Origin: Papaver somniferum
Lineage: Eukaryota > Streptophyta > Magnoliopsida > Ranunculales > Papaveraceae
DNA length: 64,000 nucleotides
Assembly (NCBI RefSeq): GCF_003573695.1
Contig: NC_039368.1
Span: 77,266,374-77,330,373, forward strand
Direction: 5' to 3'
In this document: positions 33,868 through 44,939 of the stretch, piece after piece
Layout of the letters: every line of letters begins with the position of its first letter
Position numbering within the stretch: the first letter of the stretch is position 1
Notes under the pieces: model-generated
Told to the model about the DNA's origin: nothing
Database searches by the model: none
What the model saw: the letters and a program-made list of their open reading frames with translations, nothing else
Made by a program: the position numbers and the translations under genes

Positions 33868-35286
33868 CACTACACCAAATTCTTGGATTCGTAACTAAAA
33901 TTTGTAACGGCTTACTGGCCTTTACAAAATTCCCGTTACAAAATGGTTGTAATAGGATGAACATTACAAATATTTCATTATTTCATAACAGAGGCCAGCC
34001 GTTATGAAATTTTTTAATAGGCGTGCGAGCCACACGCTTGGTCACACTTGGGTTGTAACACTTGGCTTTCTTAGGCGTGCGATTCACATGCGCGAAAGAT
34101 ATTTTCACCCAACACCAAATCACCTGGAGGATGTTTCTCCCCTTATCCTTTTCTCCACTAATACTCGTTTCAACCACAAGAATCATTTTCTTTTTCCATA
34201 CCCATCTACTCGAAAAAAATCTTCTTCTCTTCCCTCTCTTCTCTTCCCTATCCTCTTAGGGTTTTGGATTTCATAGATCATCTACTAACCGAGTTCAGGT
34301 TTTCGATTTCACAGATCTATGTTAGAAGATCTATTAATCATCAGTTTCTAAAAATATTTCTTCCCCTACGGTTCCTGCCACTGCTGTAAGAAGAAATTGA
34401 TGGTGATATTCTCAGCTGATAGAAGATGAATCTTTTGTTGCCATTTGATTCAAGTCAAGAATGGGTATGAACCAGTGTTCGCATTGGTGGAGAGAAAGGT
34501 GCAAAGAAAGAGATGGATCTGTAGTATTGGTTTGATTTGGTAAGGGTTTCAAAGAATCATAGCATGGGTTGTTAGAATGACAGAGAAGATGGCAGGAACT
34601 CAAATGACTTCGGTGTTGTGGAATCTGAGATTGGAAGTTGGAATCAAATAGATTACATAATCAATTAATCTGGTGATAACTAATGAAGAACGAAAAGGGG
34701 ATCTGAGATACAGAAGATGATTCTCTTATTTTTTATGCTATCAACGAGATTTGTGGAAATCTGGGTTTGTGGTGGTTGCTGTTATGGAGGAAGTGGTGAT
34801 GGATTCGGGTTGTAAATGACCGAGTGGTGATGTTTTTGGTGTTTTCCAAGAAGATTATGTTGGTAATGTTCATCTCATGATATTCTTATATGGTTTTGAC
34901 AGGATTATTTAGCTGTGAGATCAAGAGAAGACTGATGGATAATGAGTCTGATGGGGGTATTTAGATGATGTTGAAGGTGCAATTGTTATAGTGAGAAGTC
35001 AAGAGAGTAAATGTTGGTTTAGTTATATGTATGCTTAGGATTGATTGAATGTGATTGCACATTGTAAGTAGAGAAGAGCTACAGAATGGAGGTCACACTG
35101 GTGCAGCTGAACTGAATGGCTTGAGTCAGTGTGCAGATTATTTGAAGATGCCAATGAGCTGTTACTGCTTTGCTTTGGTAGTATGAATTACATGAATAAA
35201 TGCAGATGGAAATGAGTGTTGCAGCTACAAATGGGTGAAAATGAACTGAAGTTGGTGGTTCTTATGGTGAAGTGGTGATGAGTTTG
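33868..35286 (+). mobile_element. CACTA-like (EnSpm) transposon end
   Basis: It starts with CACTACACCAAA, a typical CACTA terminus, followed by subterminal short repeats 'gtaacgg', 'cccgttacaaa' and 'ccgttatgaaa' in both orientations within 150 bases. A CT-rich leader-like tract then leads into non-coding sequence. The element is cut at 35287 by a Copia LTR and no transposase frame is visible. The other end was not found. Confidence 0.55.
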
Positions 35287-36033
35287 TGTTAGAGCATTGC
35301 TCGGTTGAACCCACCAAGCGTTGGTATGTCAAGTTTGGTTGTCATATTTTAGTGAATCAAAACTCATTTAAAGATTCGCTTGATTATATGCTAGAGTCAA
35401 CTTCGTATAGGTTAGCTTGAAAGTATTAGGATATGAGACTTACAAGTATTACTAAAGACTTGAAGATTGCGAAGAAGTATGGAGCTACAACGACACACAT
35501 CATCCTTCCTCTTGAGGTTAGTAATATTTAACTTGAACGGTTTCATTCCCTAACGTATCTTTCAAGTCGTGCATATTGAAAACGAAACTGCGAAGCTGTG
35601 TATGATACTCTAGTTAGACATAGTATTAAGGAATACAATATGGGGTTTATTGCTTAACCATTAAACTTTTTATATAAGACATCGACATAATCGTATTAAT
35701 GCTATTGTGATTATGTATGGGTGTGAGTAAAAATTTCATCCTAGGAAACAATGTTTTTACATTCGTTTAAAGGAAGTAAGTTCGCAAACTCGTTTGTGGA
35801 TCGAAAGGGAAATCGCTAGGCTTATTGTTATTGTCATTCATTGCAAATCTATTTTGATTACCAATATGTGTGTTTAGTATAACCACTCATAAACTTTTTT
35901 ATTTTCTTGGTAAAACTATTCACAAGGCCTGACTTATGTATTGGTATAACTTTTATTAGTAAAACCGATCTTAAGTAATCACTCAAGATGGTATGATCGA
36001 TGCCTTGTAAATATCAACTTTTATCTAGTCATT

Positions 36034-36240
36034 GGGGAACCGATCCTAGTGACAGATGCAACAAATTTTCAAGAGGGGAATCGATCCTTGTAAGAGGTGC
36101 AAAAAGTTTTTAGTGAAAGGGGAACCTATCCTATAAACATGTGCACCCAGTTCTTAGAAGATGGGGAAACCGATCCTATGGACATGTGCACCAAATCACA
36201 GGTAGTTACCATAAACATGTGGGGAGCCGATCCTAGTACC
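36034..36240 (+). repeat. U3 array of GGGGAACCGATCCTA units
   Basis: Five units start at 36034, 36075, 36119, 36163 and 36221. Each has 'ggggaaYcgatcct' followed by a 'gtgca'-like word in most copies. The spacing is about 41-58 bases. Confidence 0.85.
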
Positions 36241-36757
36241 TAGTCAACCGAGTTTTGGTAACTAGTGTGACTATGCACAATACTCACATGGAGGTATAAC
36301 CGAAACTTGTTTTGGAACCGTGAAACCCATGTTTGGTGATTTGATAGGATAATCAATCATCTAGTTCTTGGAAGTCGGATGCAATCATTTCCAAGATTGT
36401 AAGTATGAAAAAGGACTTGCAGTCATACTTTGAGAACATGTTGTAACTCTTATCATTAATTGTTCAAAAATATTCCTTAATAGCTAAAGGAGAATCCCAG
36501 GATCGAAATAAATTGAGAATCTTTTAATTAAGGTTTCGTGGTCTTTATATGCTATTTAATTTCCATCAATTAAATGCATATCTTTAGAAAATAATAATTA
36601 GTAATGTGCATTTACTGATAATAGATTTTTCTATTGGGATTTTGGTCAATATTTGGACAATGCATTTCCAGGAATTATGAAAACCGATTTTGTGTGTATT
36701 GCATATCTTTAAGAATATTTGGTTTTGGAAATTCCTTGGTGCCCGAAATTCCTTGTC

Positions 36758-36765
36758 TATAAATA
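36758..36765 (+). promoter_or_regulatory. TATA box of the outer Copia LTR
   Basis: TATAAATA lies about 1470 bases into the LTR and downstream of the U3 array, the same relative order as in the related LTRs. Confidence 0.5.
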
Positions 36766-38061
36766 TTGAAGTTTGCATCTCTTGCAAACCAATCCTCAGA
36801 TCCAACAAAACTACCTCAGTTGTGTTGTTACTGGTGGAGCCGCCTATTGGAGAGGAGAGTACCCTAATTAGGAGAAATCTCTTACGGCCGCTTGATTTAA
36901 AGACTTCCTTGGGATTTAGAAGATATATTAGTACCATTGGTGGGAAACTAGATAATTGCGGTTTATTATTAGTTTTGCATTGATTTGATTGACTGGCGGT
37001 GGTTGAACTTTAATTGCACCTAGTTTGTTTATGCTTGAAGAAATTCTATTCAAATATAAGATTTAATCAAACTAGATCAAAGTTTCGACGGGGATCTTTA
37101 GACTATTTGTTGATCTAAAGACGTCTTGTGATAATCCAACGTTAACAGACTCCATTCTGTGTATGATTGATCACAAGAAATTCAAGTTGATTGTGTGCAG
37201 GTGTTTATTCAAAGAAGATTTGAAGACAAGAAGACTTTTGGGTTCATAATCGTTGGTGTGCACAATACTTTATTCGGCTGGAAAGGGATCCGACTATAAT
37301 CAGTTTATCTTTGTGACAATCGTGATTGATTAGTTGAGTAGATCGACATCAATAAACTTCTTTGTGATTAACAGTATTGATTGCATAAGTCTTACAATTG
37401 CTTTGGTGATTGGTAAGAGATTGATCTAAGGACCCGACAAAGGAGTTTATTGGTTAAACGGAAGAGCCTTTGTCAAACTCATATCACATAGTTTGAAAAG
37501 AGTTGTTACCGAACAAATTTGTTTTTCCTTTACTATTTGGAATATGAACCAAAGGAATTGTTCCAAGTGCATGACTTATTACAAGTTGGAGGCGCAGGGA
37601 TACTGAGGAAACTAGGTGAACTATAGGTTTAGTTTCTTGGTCTCAACTATACGAAGTTGGTTTAGATTTTGTATAGTGGCTTAATTCTGAGAGTATTCCA
37701 TCTGGACTAGGTCCCGGGGTTTTCCTGCATTTGCGGTTTCCTCGTGAACAAAATCTTTCTGTGTCTTTTAATTTTTTATTTCCGCAATTATAATTATAAT
37801 TAGAAGTAAAATACAGAAACGTTAATTCCTATTTTACTTGATAAGTAATCCCGTAGAGTTTGGTTAAGTCTGAACCTATTATCAACTAAACATACTTCGT
37901 TGTTATATTGTCTCGATCTCGTATCCATAAACGATCACACGAAGTGTGAACCGATTAGTTGTATTGTCTCGACTCTGTCCATAGACAATCACTTTCGGAG
38001 AAAGGACTTTTAGGTGGAAAAGTTTTAGATTGAGGTATATTTGGGTACCCTCGTCTTTTCA

Positions 38062-38080
38062 ATTGGTATCAGAGCAGGCA
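38062..38080 (+). promoter_or_regulatory. Primer-binding site, initiator tRNA-Met type
   Basis: 'attggtatcagagcaggc' follows the LTR end directly. TGGTATCAGAGC is the complement of the 3' end of plant initiator tRNA-Met, used by most Copia elements. Confidence 0.85.
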
Positions 38081-38139
38081 AACATGAAAAGATCTAATAA
38101 TCTGTGTTTGGTGCGATCCAACCTATAAGAATTGAATCC

Positions 38140-38715
38140 ATGACTGATCCAGTTAACATTATGCAAGAGTATGAATACTCAAATGTTGAAGATGTTCCTA
38201 TTTTGTTGACTCAGGATCCAGGAGTTACAACAAGTAAGAGAACATCTGAGTCTATCTCTGATGAAAAAGAAGATGCAGATAAAGAGTTTATAAAAATCCT
38301 AAAGCCCATCAAATCTCTGTCTACTAAAATGATGATATTAAAGACATATTCAAATCTTCTTAAACATGAGATCACAAATAAAGACATTCAACTAAATATT
38401 CTAGCCAAAGAGAATATGGATCTCACTGTCAAATTAGAAGCGTTAGGAAAATCTCTTACTACTGATACATAGACTCATCGTATGAACCTGATTAATGATG
38501 TTGTTTCAATTTTTTCTGATAATGAGGAAACAAAAAGTCTTAGCTCAACTTTTGTAGATTGTGATAATCTTGTCACAACTGAAACAGATCGTGATGATGG
38601 TAGTCTACCCAACTACATCAAGTCAAAAGAGGATGAGAAACCCACTTCTAAATCTAATGGCGATCAAATGAAATCTTATCCAAAGGAAACTTTGAACCGA
38701 TTACGTAATAGTGAT
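38140..38715 (+). pseudogene. Coiled-coil ORF of the outer element, interrupted
   Basis: From ATG 38140 the frame runs through acidic and heptad-rich sequence (KPIKSLSTKMMILKTYSNLL, then LAKENMDLTVKLEAL). It meets a single TAG at 38470-38472 and stays open in the same frame up to the insertion at 38716. On the far side of the inserted element the same frame continues for 17 codons from 47361 before TAA. It resembles the coiled-coil C-terminal part of SIRE-type Copia Gag, but no zinc knuckle or UBN2 domain is seen. Non-functional as it stands. Confidence 0.55.
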
Positions 38716-41158
38716 TGATGAGTGCCAAATATTGTATATATTTTACCCCTTTTTGTTGGCATTTAACTCATCTTGTATGCATTAATTCTACATATTATCC
38801 CATATTCTGTATTTTCAGTGTTTTCAAGAATAAATATTTTTATTAATTAATTTTGCATTTTTAGGTAATAAATAAAGTTCGGATGAGTCGCGGAGCGAAA
38901 AGAGCAGAAAAGTAGTGAAAAGCCGGGAGAAATTACGCAAGAAAACCGCGAAGAATGGTGCGCACAACCTCATTTTCTACACACAAAAGCGCCTCCGTTC
39001 TCAGCCATCAGATCAGTTCTCAGAAGCATCCGACGGTCGCTCCTGCATAGAGCATCAAAATCTGAAGTCTCTGCCAAGCACCACAGCGCTGGGATTCCAA
39101 GCCTTCAGATTAGATGGTAGTTGAATCCAACGGTCGCTCCCTTGCTGTTCATCAACGTTTGATATCTCTGCTTTACACTACAGTACCTAACTCCATCAAG
39201 TACCGTTCATTTTGTTGTATCATATAATCCAACGGTCTCTCATCGCTTGCCTCCGCATCACCGTCCGATCTACCTACCATCTTCGCATCTCGCAGCTCAG
39301 AGTCATAGAACATCAAGACTCGATGAAGCCGCCTCACACCCTATCGACCGAACCCATCCACCTAACCAAACACCCTTCTCTCCCAACCAGTCGAGCCACT
39401 TTCTTCTCCATCTTCACCACAGCAGAACCACCGTACACCACCACCTTCTTCACCAACTCACTGCCACCACCACACCTCCACCATCATCACCCTATCACCC
39501 AACAACCAATACCATCTGTTCCCACCTCCCTAGTCCATCTAATTTCTCAATTTTTGCACGTTCTCTTTCAGAAACCCTAGGCGTGCAAAATTGGTAAATT
39601 AGGTCGAGCTAGAGTGAAATTGAAGGCATGGAGAGGTAGAGAAGGACAAATAGAGTAATGGGTGCTGTTCAATTTGATGTTACTACATCAAATTAGGTGA
39701 GAAATTACTAAACCCTAGCTCTGTCAGTTTGGGTGAAAAATTGGGTAAAACCCTAATGATGTAATTGGGTATAAATTGGGACTATGGGTTGTGTTAGAAA
39801 CCATGTTTGGAGTAGCCAACATCCAGAACTCTCAAAGTTCTGTTAAATGTTAAAATGTTAATTTTCAGTTCACTTTACAGTTCAATTTTGAGTGTTAGTC
39901 TCCTGCTTAGTCTCCTGTTAATTTTGAATTTGCTGCTTAGTTTCATGTTCATGTTGTATTCCTGTTATGCTTATGTCCTGTCATGTTAGTATCCTGTTAA
40001 ATGTATCTTGTTATGTGCTTGTTTAATTTCATGTTTTGATTCCCATTTCATTCCTGTTAATGTTTGTTACTTTGTTCTGTTAATGTTATTGCTCACTGTT
40101 AGTATCAATTCACTGTCATGTTTAAATTCACTGTCATTTGAAGGAATGCTAGACTAGATACATCTTAGAAGCTTTGTGCTGATTGTGCAATGGCAAGAAA
40201 TCAGTGCTCATAGCAAGCTGATTTTCTTGCCATTCTTGTTGTATGCTTAGGTTGTAGTGTTGGTTGTGCATTGGGAGAAACTAGTGCTTATATCAAGCTA
40301 GTTCTCTTCCATTCTTTTAGTATACCTCCTGTTTGCCTGTATTCTGCCTAGCCTTGCTTCATTTCAGCTTCACCACAACCCTGCCCTTGGCCTTAGGCCT
40401 TGGTTCATTCTTGTGTTGTTTTCTGTTGCTTTTGCTTTGTTTTGCTTTTGTTCACTGATTGTTGCTGTTTAGTTTTCATTTGCTTTGTTCCTTATTTTTG
40501 CCCTGTGTTGCTTTTGCTTGCTGCTTGTACATTCTGTTACTTGTGCTACATTGCCTTCTCTGCCAAGCTGCTGCTGCTGCTGATGCTGCTGCCAAGCTGC
40601 TGCTGCTGTAGCTGCAGTACTGCTGCTATTGCTGCCAAGGTTGCTGCTGCTGTTGTTGCTGCCAAGGTTGCTGCCAGGCTGCTGCTGCTGCCACTTCTTC
40701 TGCTGTGCAGTCTTGCCACTCCTGCTGCCTTCCAAGGCCAAGCCAAAGACTGCTGCTTCAACTGAGCCCAAATTCACTTCAGTGAAGCCTAAGGCCCAAT
40801 CCTCAGTAACCAAGCCCAGTTTCTAAAACCAAAAGCCCAGAGCACAAATTGGGCTCATCAGAAGACCATAACTAAAGCCAAATTACTGTGAAAGACCATT
40901 TCACTGTTAAGGTGAAATTGAGCCCAAAGCTCAATCAAAGGCCCAAAACCCATTAGCACTCAAAGCCCAATTTAAGCCAAAAGGCTTCTAAGCCCAAAGC
41001 AAACTAGGAACCCAATTAGCTAAAACACTTCCGAAACACACCCGATCTCTGTGGATCGACCCGTACTTGCACGAGTTACAACCGACGACCGTGCACTTGC
41101 GGTATTACTGTAGGCCCGTTTTCGTCGCTTCATTTTACACACCTTTCCGGACCTGCCA
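38716..41158 (+). repeat. 5' LTR of the Gag-only Athila-like element
   Basis: 2443 bp, starting TGATGAGTGCC and ending ACCTGCCA. It includes TATAAATT near 39770 and a CTG-rich tract at 40565-40700. Open frames in it (for example 39247-39597) are repeated in the other LTR, have no domain and are probably non-coding. Confidence 0.93.
40565..40700 (+). repeat. CTG/GCTGCC-rich tract in the LTR
   Basis: Runs of CTG and 'gctgccaagg' units fill about 135 bases. The partner tract in the other LTR (46789-46897) lacks 27 bases, consistent with slippage or unequal exchange after insertion. Confidence 0.85.
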
Positions 41159-41164
41159 AGTTTT

Positions 41165-41182
41165 TGGCGCCGCTGCCGGGGA
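41165..41182 (+). promoter_or_regulatory. Primer-binding site, tRNA-Asp type
   Basis: TGGCGCCGCTGCCGGGGA lies six bases after the 5' LTR. It complements the 3' end of plant tRNA-Asp, as in Athila-lineage Gypsy elements. Confidence 0.85.
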
Positions 41183-41849
41183 TTGGTGCTGTGTTTTATC
41201 TGTGTTTTTCTTTAGCTATTTTGTATTTCATTTCATAGCATTTGCATCTGCATCTGCTTCATTTCATTTGCTGTTGGACTTGCTGATTCTGAACCTGTTT
41301 TTCCTCTGCTGGGACGCCACCAAGGAAAAGAACCAAAACCCAACTGGGTTTTTGCAACAATATCAGAGCAGCTGGGCTGTGCTAAAAAGGTAAGCCTAAA
41401 CCCATTCATTGAGAGAACCCAACCTGTGGGCTTCCAAAATTATTTAATTGTGGGCTTGTAATAATTAACCCAATTTTTTTGGGCTTTTTATTTTCCTATT
41501 TTGGGTTTGTAATAATTTATTTTTGGGCTTGTTGTTTAATTTGTGGGCTTGTATTTATTTTGTGTGGGCTTGTTTAAATTCTTCCATTGGACTTGTATTT
41601 TGGACTCTGGGTTTAAACCCAGCTAAGCTTATAACTGATTGTGGACTTGCTTCCACTCAAGAGTGGACCTCGAAACCAAAGTTTTAAAACAAACGTCGGG
41701 CCTTAACCAACTGGGCCAAATTAAACTTTCAAAATTTAAAACTTGGATTTTCGTAGGCCGCAGCCTTCATTCCATTTCATTAGAGGCTTGCACAGTGGGC
41801 TTGCTCCCATTTCAAAAACCAAATTTTATTTTCTTAATTTCTTAATTTA

Positions 41850-41886
<37 letters not shown>

Positions 41887-42037
41887 ACTTGCTCCCTTTT
41901 AAACCAAAATTTTTACTTGCTCCCATTTTAAACCAAACTTTTCTTTTATAGCCCATCAAAACCAAAATTTTCCCATAAACCAAATTTTTAAAATTTTCCC
42001 ATTTAAAACCAAATAGTGGGCTTTGTGTCATTTCAAA
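41183..42037 (+). other. Leader of the Gag-only element
   Basis: Untranslated region with repeated 'gggcttgt'-type words, a 30-base A run at 41855-41884 and repeated 'cttgctcccattt' phrases. No structure beyond this was recognised. It may include the packaging signal, which cannot be identified by eye. Confidence 0.5.
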
Positions 42038-43534
42038 ATGGACCAACCTCGTGCTCTCCATGAATACATGTATCCATCAATACAAATTCCATTATCATGT
42101 ATTGTCTTACCTCAAACCAATAACCCTTTTAAAATAAATGCAAACATGATACAAATACTTCCTATATTTCGAGGGTTCGATTCTGAGAACCCCTATACTC
42201 ATGTAAGAGAGTTTGAACAAATTTGTCGGACTATGCAACCTGATCATTTGTCCGAAGACTCTCTGAAATTGCGTTTGTTTACATTTTCTTTAAAAGAAAG
42301 GGCCAAAACATGGTTTTACGGTTTGAGACCTCAATCAATCACCACTTGGGAACAACTCACTAATCAATTTTTCCAAAAATTTTTTCCACATCATAGGACC
42401 ATCGCTATTCGTCAAAGTATCAATTGTTTTGTCCAATTGGATGAGGAAACTGTTTTTCACTATTTTGAACGTTTTAATGATTTGTTGAGTGAATGTCCGC
42501 ACCATGGAATTGAGAAGTGGAGACTTGTCGTCATCCTCTATGAGGGACTAGACTTTAAATCTCGAACCATGGTTGAGTCTATGTGTAATGGTGAGTTTAT
42601 TGATAAATCTGTGGATGATGCATGGAATTTTTTAGCCGAGATTGCAGAAAAAACCCATCAATGGGAATCCGTTAGGGAAACAGGAACAACACCACATGAT
42701 ATGAGTCATCCCCATGAATTAGAGTTTTATTCTTGTAATAGCTCCGACCTTAGGATTGAAAATTATCCTAGATTGCAAAATGCCTATCATGATGATGATG
42801 ATGATTATGATGTTATTTTAGAAGAACATGTCAATACTGAAAATGTTATGGAACCTTTGAGTTCAAATACATTAGGCTTCTCTGCCCCGACCTTAATGCA
42901 TGATATTTCTTCTAGTATTCCATGTGATGTTTCCCCTGATGTGCCGATACACGAGAATAAATCTGTTGATGATGTTGATAATTCTGATTGTAATCTTGCC
43001 CATTTGATTGATGATTGTGAGCATGATGTGACATGTGTAGATGAGTTAGGAGATTTTGATTTGATCGATAATGATATGCATATTCTTCTACCTAAGTCAC
43101 AATCTGATGGCCTTCCACCCGACCTAGATTTGGTTTGTAACAAAAATTTTAAACCAACTTTTCTGAAAATTCCTAATCTAGGATTGGAACTGTGTGCTTC
43201 CCAAGTCCTCTTGGACTATTTTGCTTCAAAATATAACACTTTTAAAGAGCCACAGTTAGAAATTGCATGTTTGCCCATCCCGAAAACAGTCCATTATGAG
43301 TTAGACCTTTTGAATCCTAAACCCTTAAAATTAAAAGATTTTGTGCTTAAAAGTAAACCTGTTGAAAAATTTTGGTTTAGGGGTAATTCATTCGGTTTTT
43401 CACTCTCACTCCCATTTAAGTCCAACTTTAGTGTTTTGAAACTTCCTTTGTCTTTACACTTTTTCTTTTGGGTTGATCCTCAACTCTTTAGACTTTTAGT
43501 GTATGGTGAATTTTTTTTGTATATAATCCAGTAG
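42038..43534 (+). CDS. gag: Gag polyprotein of the Athila-like element, intact
   Basis: 498 residues from ATG at 42038; no ATG precedes it in frame. Residues about 45-220 are the plant retrotransposon Gag (capsid) domain: RGFDSENPYTHVREFEQIC, then LRLFTFSLKERAKTWFYGL, FFQKFFP and ECPHHGIEKWRLVVILYEGL. An acidic Asp-rich linker follows. The C-terminal part carries NLGLELCASQVLLDYF and ends with FFWVDPQLFRLL, both also present in the 52419-54812 protein. There is no CCHC zinc knuckle and no aspartic protease motif. The frame is fully open although pol is absent. Gag would form the virus-like particle that carries the element RNA; enzymes must come in trans. Confidence 0.88.
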   Translation: MDQPRALHEYMYPSIQIPLSCIVLPQTNNPFKINANMIQILPIFRGFDSENPYTHVREFEQICRTMQPDHLSEDSLKLRLFTFSLKERAKTWFYGLRPQSITTWEQLTNQFFQKFFPHHRTIAIRQSINCFVQLDEETVFHYFERFNDLLSECPHHGIEKWRLVVILYEGLDFKSRTMVESMCNGEFIDKSVDDAWNFLAEIAEKTHQWESVRETGTTPHDMSHPHELEFYSCNSSDLRIENYPRLQNAYHDDDDDYDVILEEHVNTENVMEPLSSNTLGFSAPTLMHDISSSIPCDVSPDVPIHENKSVDDVDNSDCNLAHLIDDCEHDVTCVDELGDFDLIDNDMHILLPKSQSDGLPPDLDLVCNKNFKPTFLKIPNLGLELCASQVLLDYFASKYNTFKEPQLEIACLPIPKTVHYELDLLNPKPLKLKDFVLKSKPVEKFWFRGNSFGFSLSLPFKSNFSVLKLPLSLHFFFWVDPQLFRLLVYGEFFLYIIQ

Positions 43535-44282
43535 ATAAAATTTTGAAAAAACCCTTTTGTTCCTTTTGTATATACTTTGCTAATCCAATATGATCTCGGC
43601 TGAAATATGTTGGATTTTTGCCTTGAATAAACGGAGTTTTAATTCTGCTTTCGCCGAAATCGGGTATTCTCTCTCCTTTTACTCTACTCAGCATGTCCCT
43701 TTCCATATGTTGCATTTTAATTCTTTCCATATTTTGAAACATTGAGGACAATGTTTAGTTTAGGTTTGGGGGTATAGAGTAGATACCACGATAATATGCC
43801 ATAATTGAAAACGAACTCCTTCCTCTTTTTGAAAAAAATTGAAAAATTCCAAAAAAATTAAAAATTAAAAATTCAAAAAAAAATAAAAAATTGAAAAAAT
43901 CATAAAAATGGAGCTCATTTACCTTGAAATGTTGACTCTTGTGCAAATATGTATTTTTATTAGGAGTCTTAGTCTAGATATTTAGGCACCCTGATTCTAG
44001 CACAATTCACATAGTGATAAGAAATTTGCACGCGCACGATCTACCAATACATGTATGGCCTCGATCTTCAAGGTGTTGGATAGGAAGTTACGATTGCCAA
44101 TCACTTTAGAATACTGAACGAAACTTGACTAGCTTGTTCTTTGGTTGGTTGGGATAGAAGATGGAGGTTACATTAAGAAAAACAACCATCGAATTTAACT
44201 GGGTGCATCAAAAAGGGCTACCTCTTGCAAAGTGTCATGTAATTTTTTCTGTTTCTTTTTGTTATGTATCAAAAGTGTTTCC

Positions 44283-44323
<41 letters not shown>

Positions 44324-44925
44324 GAGTATTTATCAATTCCATCATCTCTTGTTCCAAAAATAAAAGAGAATTGTCAATGTAAATAAGAGTCATGTAAAGA
44401 GTCATTTTGTTTTATTGTAATAAGCAAGGAGGGTGTATGCCATTGATGTACAACGCGAGAAATTGTGAAATACCTCCAACTCATTCACAATTCTCGTAAA
44501 GTCCGGACAGCTAGCTAGATTTCGACCTCAGTTCTTAGCCTGAGAAACTATCTCTTGGTGATTAGTAGTCATGACTTCAGATCTTTCTTTACACATGTGT
44601 AGATACACTTTACACTCTTATCACGTGTCCTTAATTGTTATCAGTGCTAGGATTGTGCCTTCGATAGCTAGATTGACATCTCCATTTTGCTGTGAGCTTA
44701 ACTGTTTTGCACATGTCACGTTTGATGGAATACGAGCTTATATTTTGTCCTTAGGTTTTGTAGGCACACCTCTGGTAAACCTTCACGAGACTTCAACTCG
44801 TCCACTAGGGACACTTAGTGGTTTAAAAGGCTTAGTGCATACGCTAAATGCATTCGAGAGACCAGCGACAGTGGTATAGTTAGGATTTCCTTAGTTTTGT
44901 TTTACTTGAGGACAAGTAAAATTCA
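43535..44925 (+). other. 3' untranslated region of the Gag-only element
   Basis: Contains 'acattgaggacaatgttt' (about 43738), an internal 'gtttgggggtatagag' tract (43764), an A-rich stretch (43830-43910) and a 34-base A run at 44288-44321. Near 44755-44830 it contains 'cactagggacacttagtgg', matching the second element near 55908. No gene. Confidence 0.6.
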
Positions 44926-44939
44926 GGTTTGGGGGTATT
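44926..44939 (+). promoter_or_regulatory. Polypurine tract of the Gag-only element
   Basis: 'ggtttgggggtatt' lies directly before the 3' LTR start TGATGAG. The second element has the same tract before its 3' LTR. Confidence 0.75.

Larger units (their letters stand above)
35287..38061 (+). mobile_element. 5' LTR of the outer Copia-like element
   Basis: It begins TGTTAGAGCATTGCTCGG and ends '...ctcgtcttttca' directly before a Met-type primer-binding site. At 2775 bp it is the longest of the family here. It carries a U3 repeat array (36034-36240) and a TATAAATA box (36758). The mid-section is a different subfamily from the 59523 LTR, but 'ggactaggtcccggggtttt' near the 3' side is shared. Confidence 0.85.

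Noticed and set aside
36584..36983. Overlapping open frames of 97-117 residues on both strands
   Set aside because: They sit across the TATA box and transcription-start region of the outer Copia LTR and have no recognisable domain.
39212..39597. Overlapping Pro/His/Ser-rich open frames of 116-122 residues in the Athila-like LTR, repeated at 45436-45821
   Set aside because: They are open only because the C-rich stretch lacks stops, occur in two frames at once, show no domain and lie upstream of the LTR promoter. The same region in the solo LTR (15267-15653) reads a different composition.
40400..40826. Cys/Leu-rich and Gln/Ser-rich frames on both strands (also 46624-47010)
   Set aside because: These are translations of the CTG tract in different frames, not genes.
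43738..43775. 'acattgaggacaatgttt' plus G-rich tract taken as a second LTR border
   Set aside because: There is no LTR start after it and the same phrase occurs mid-element in the other Athila-like copy; it is an internal post-gene motif.
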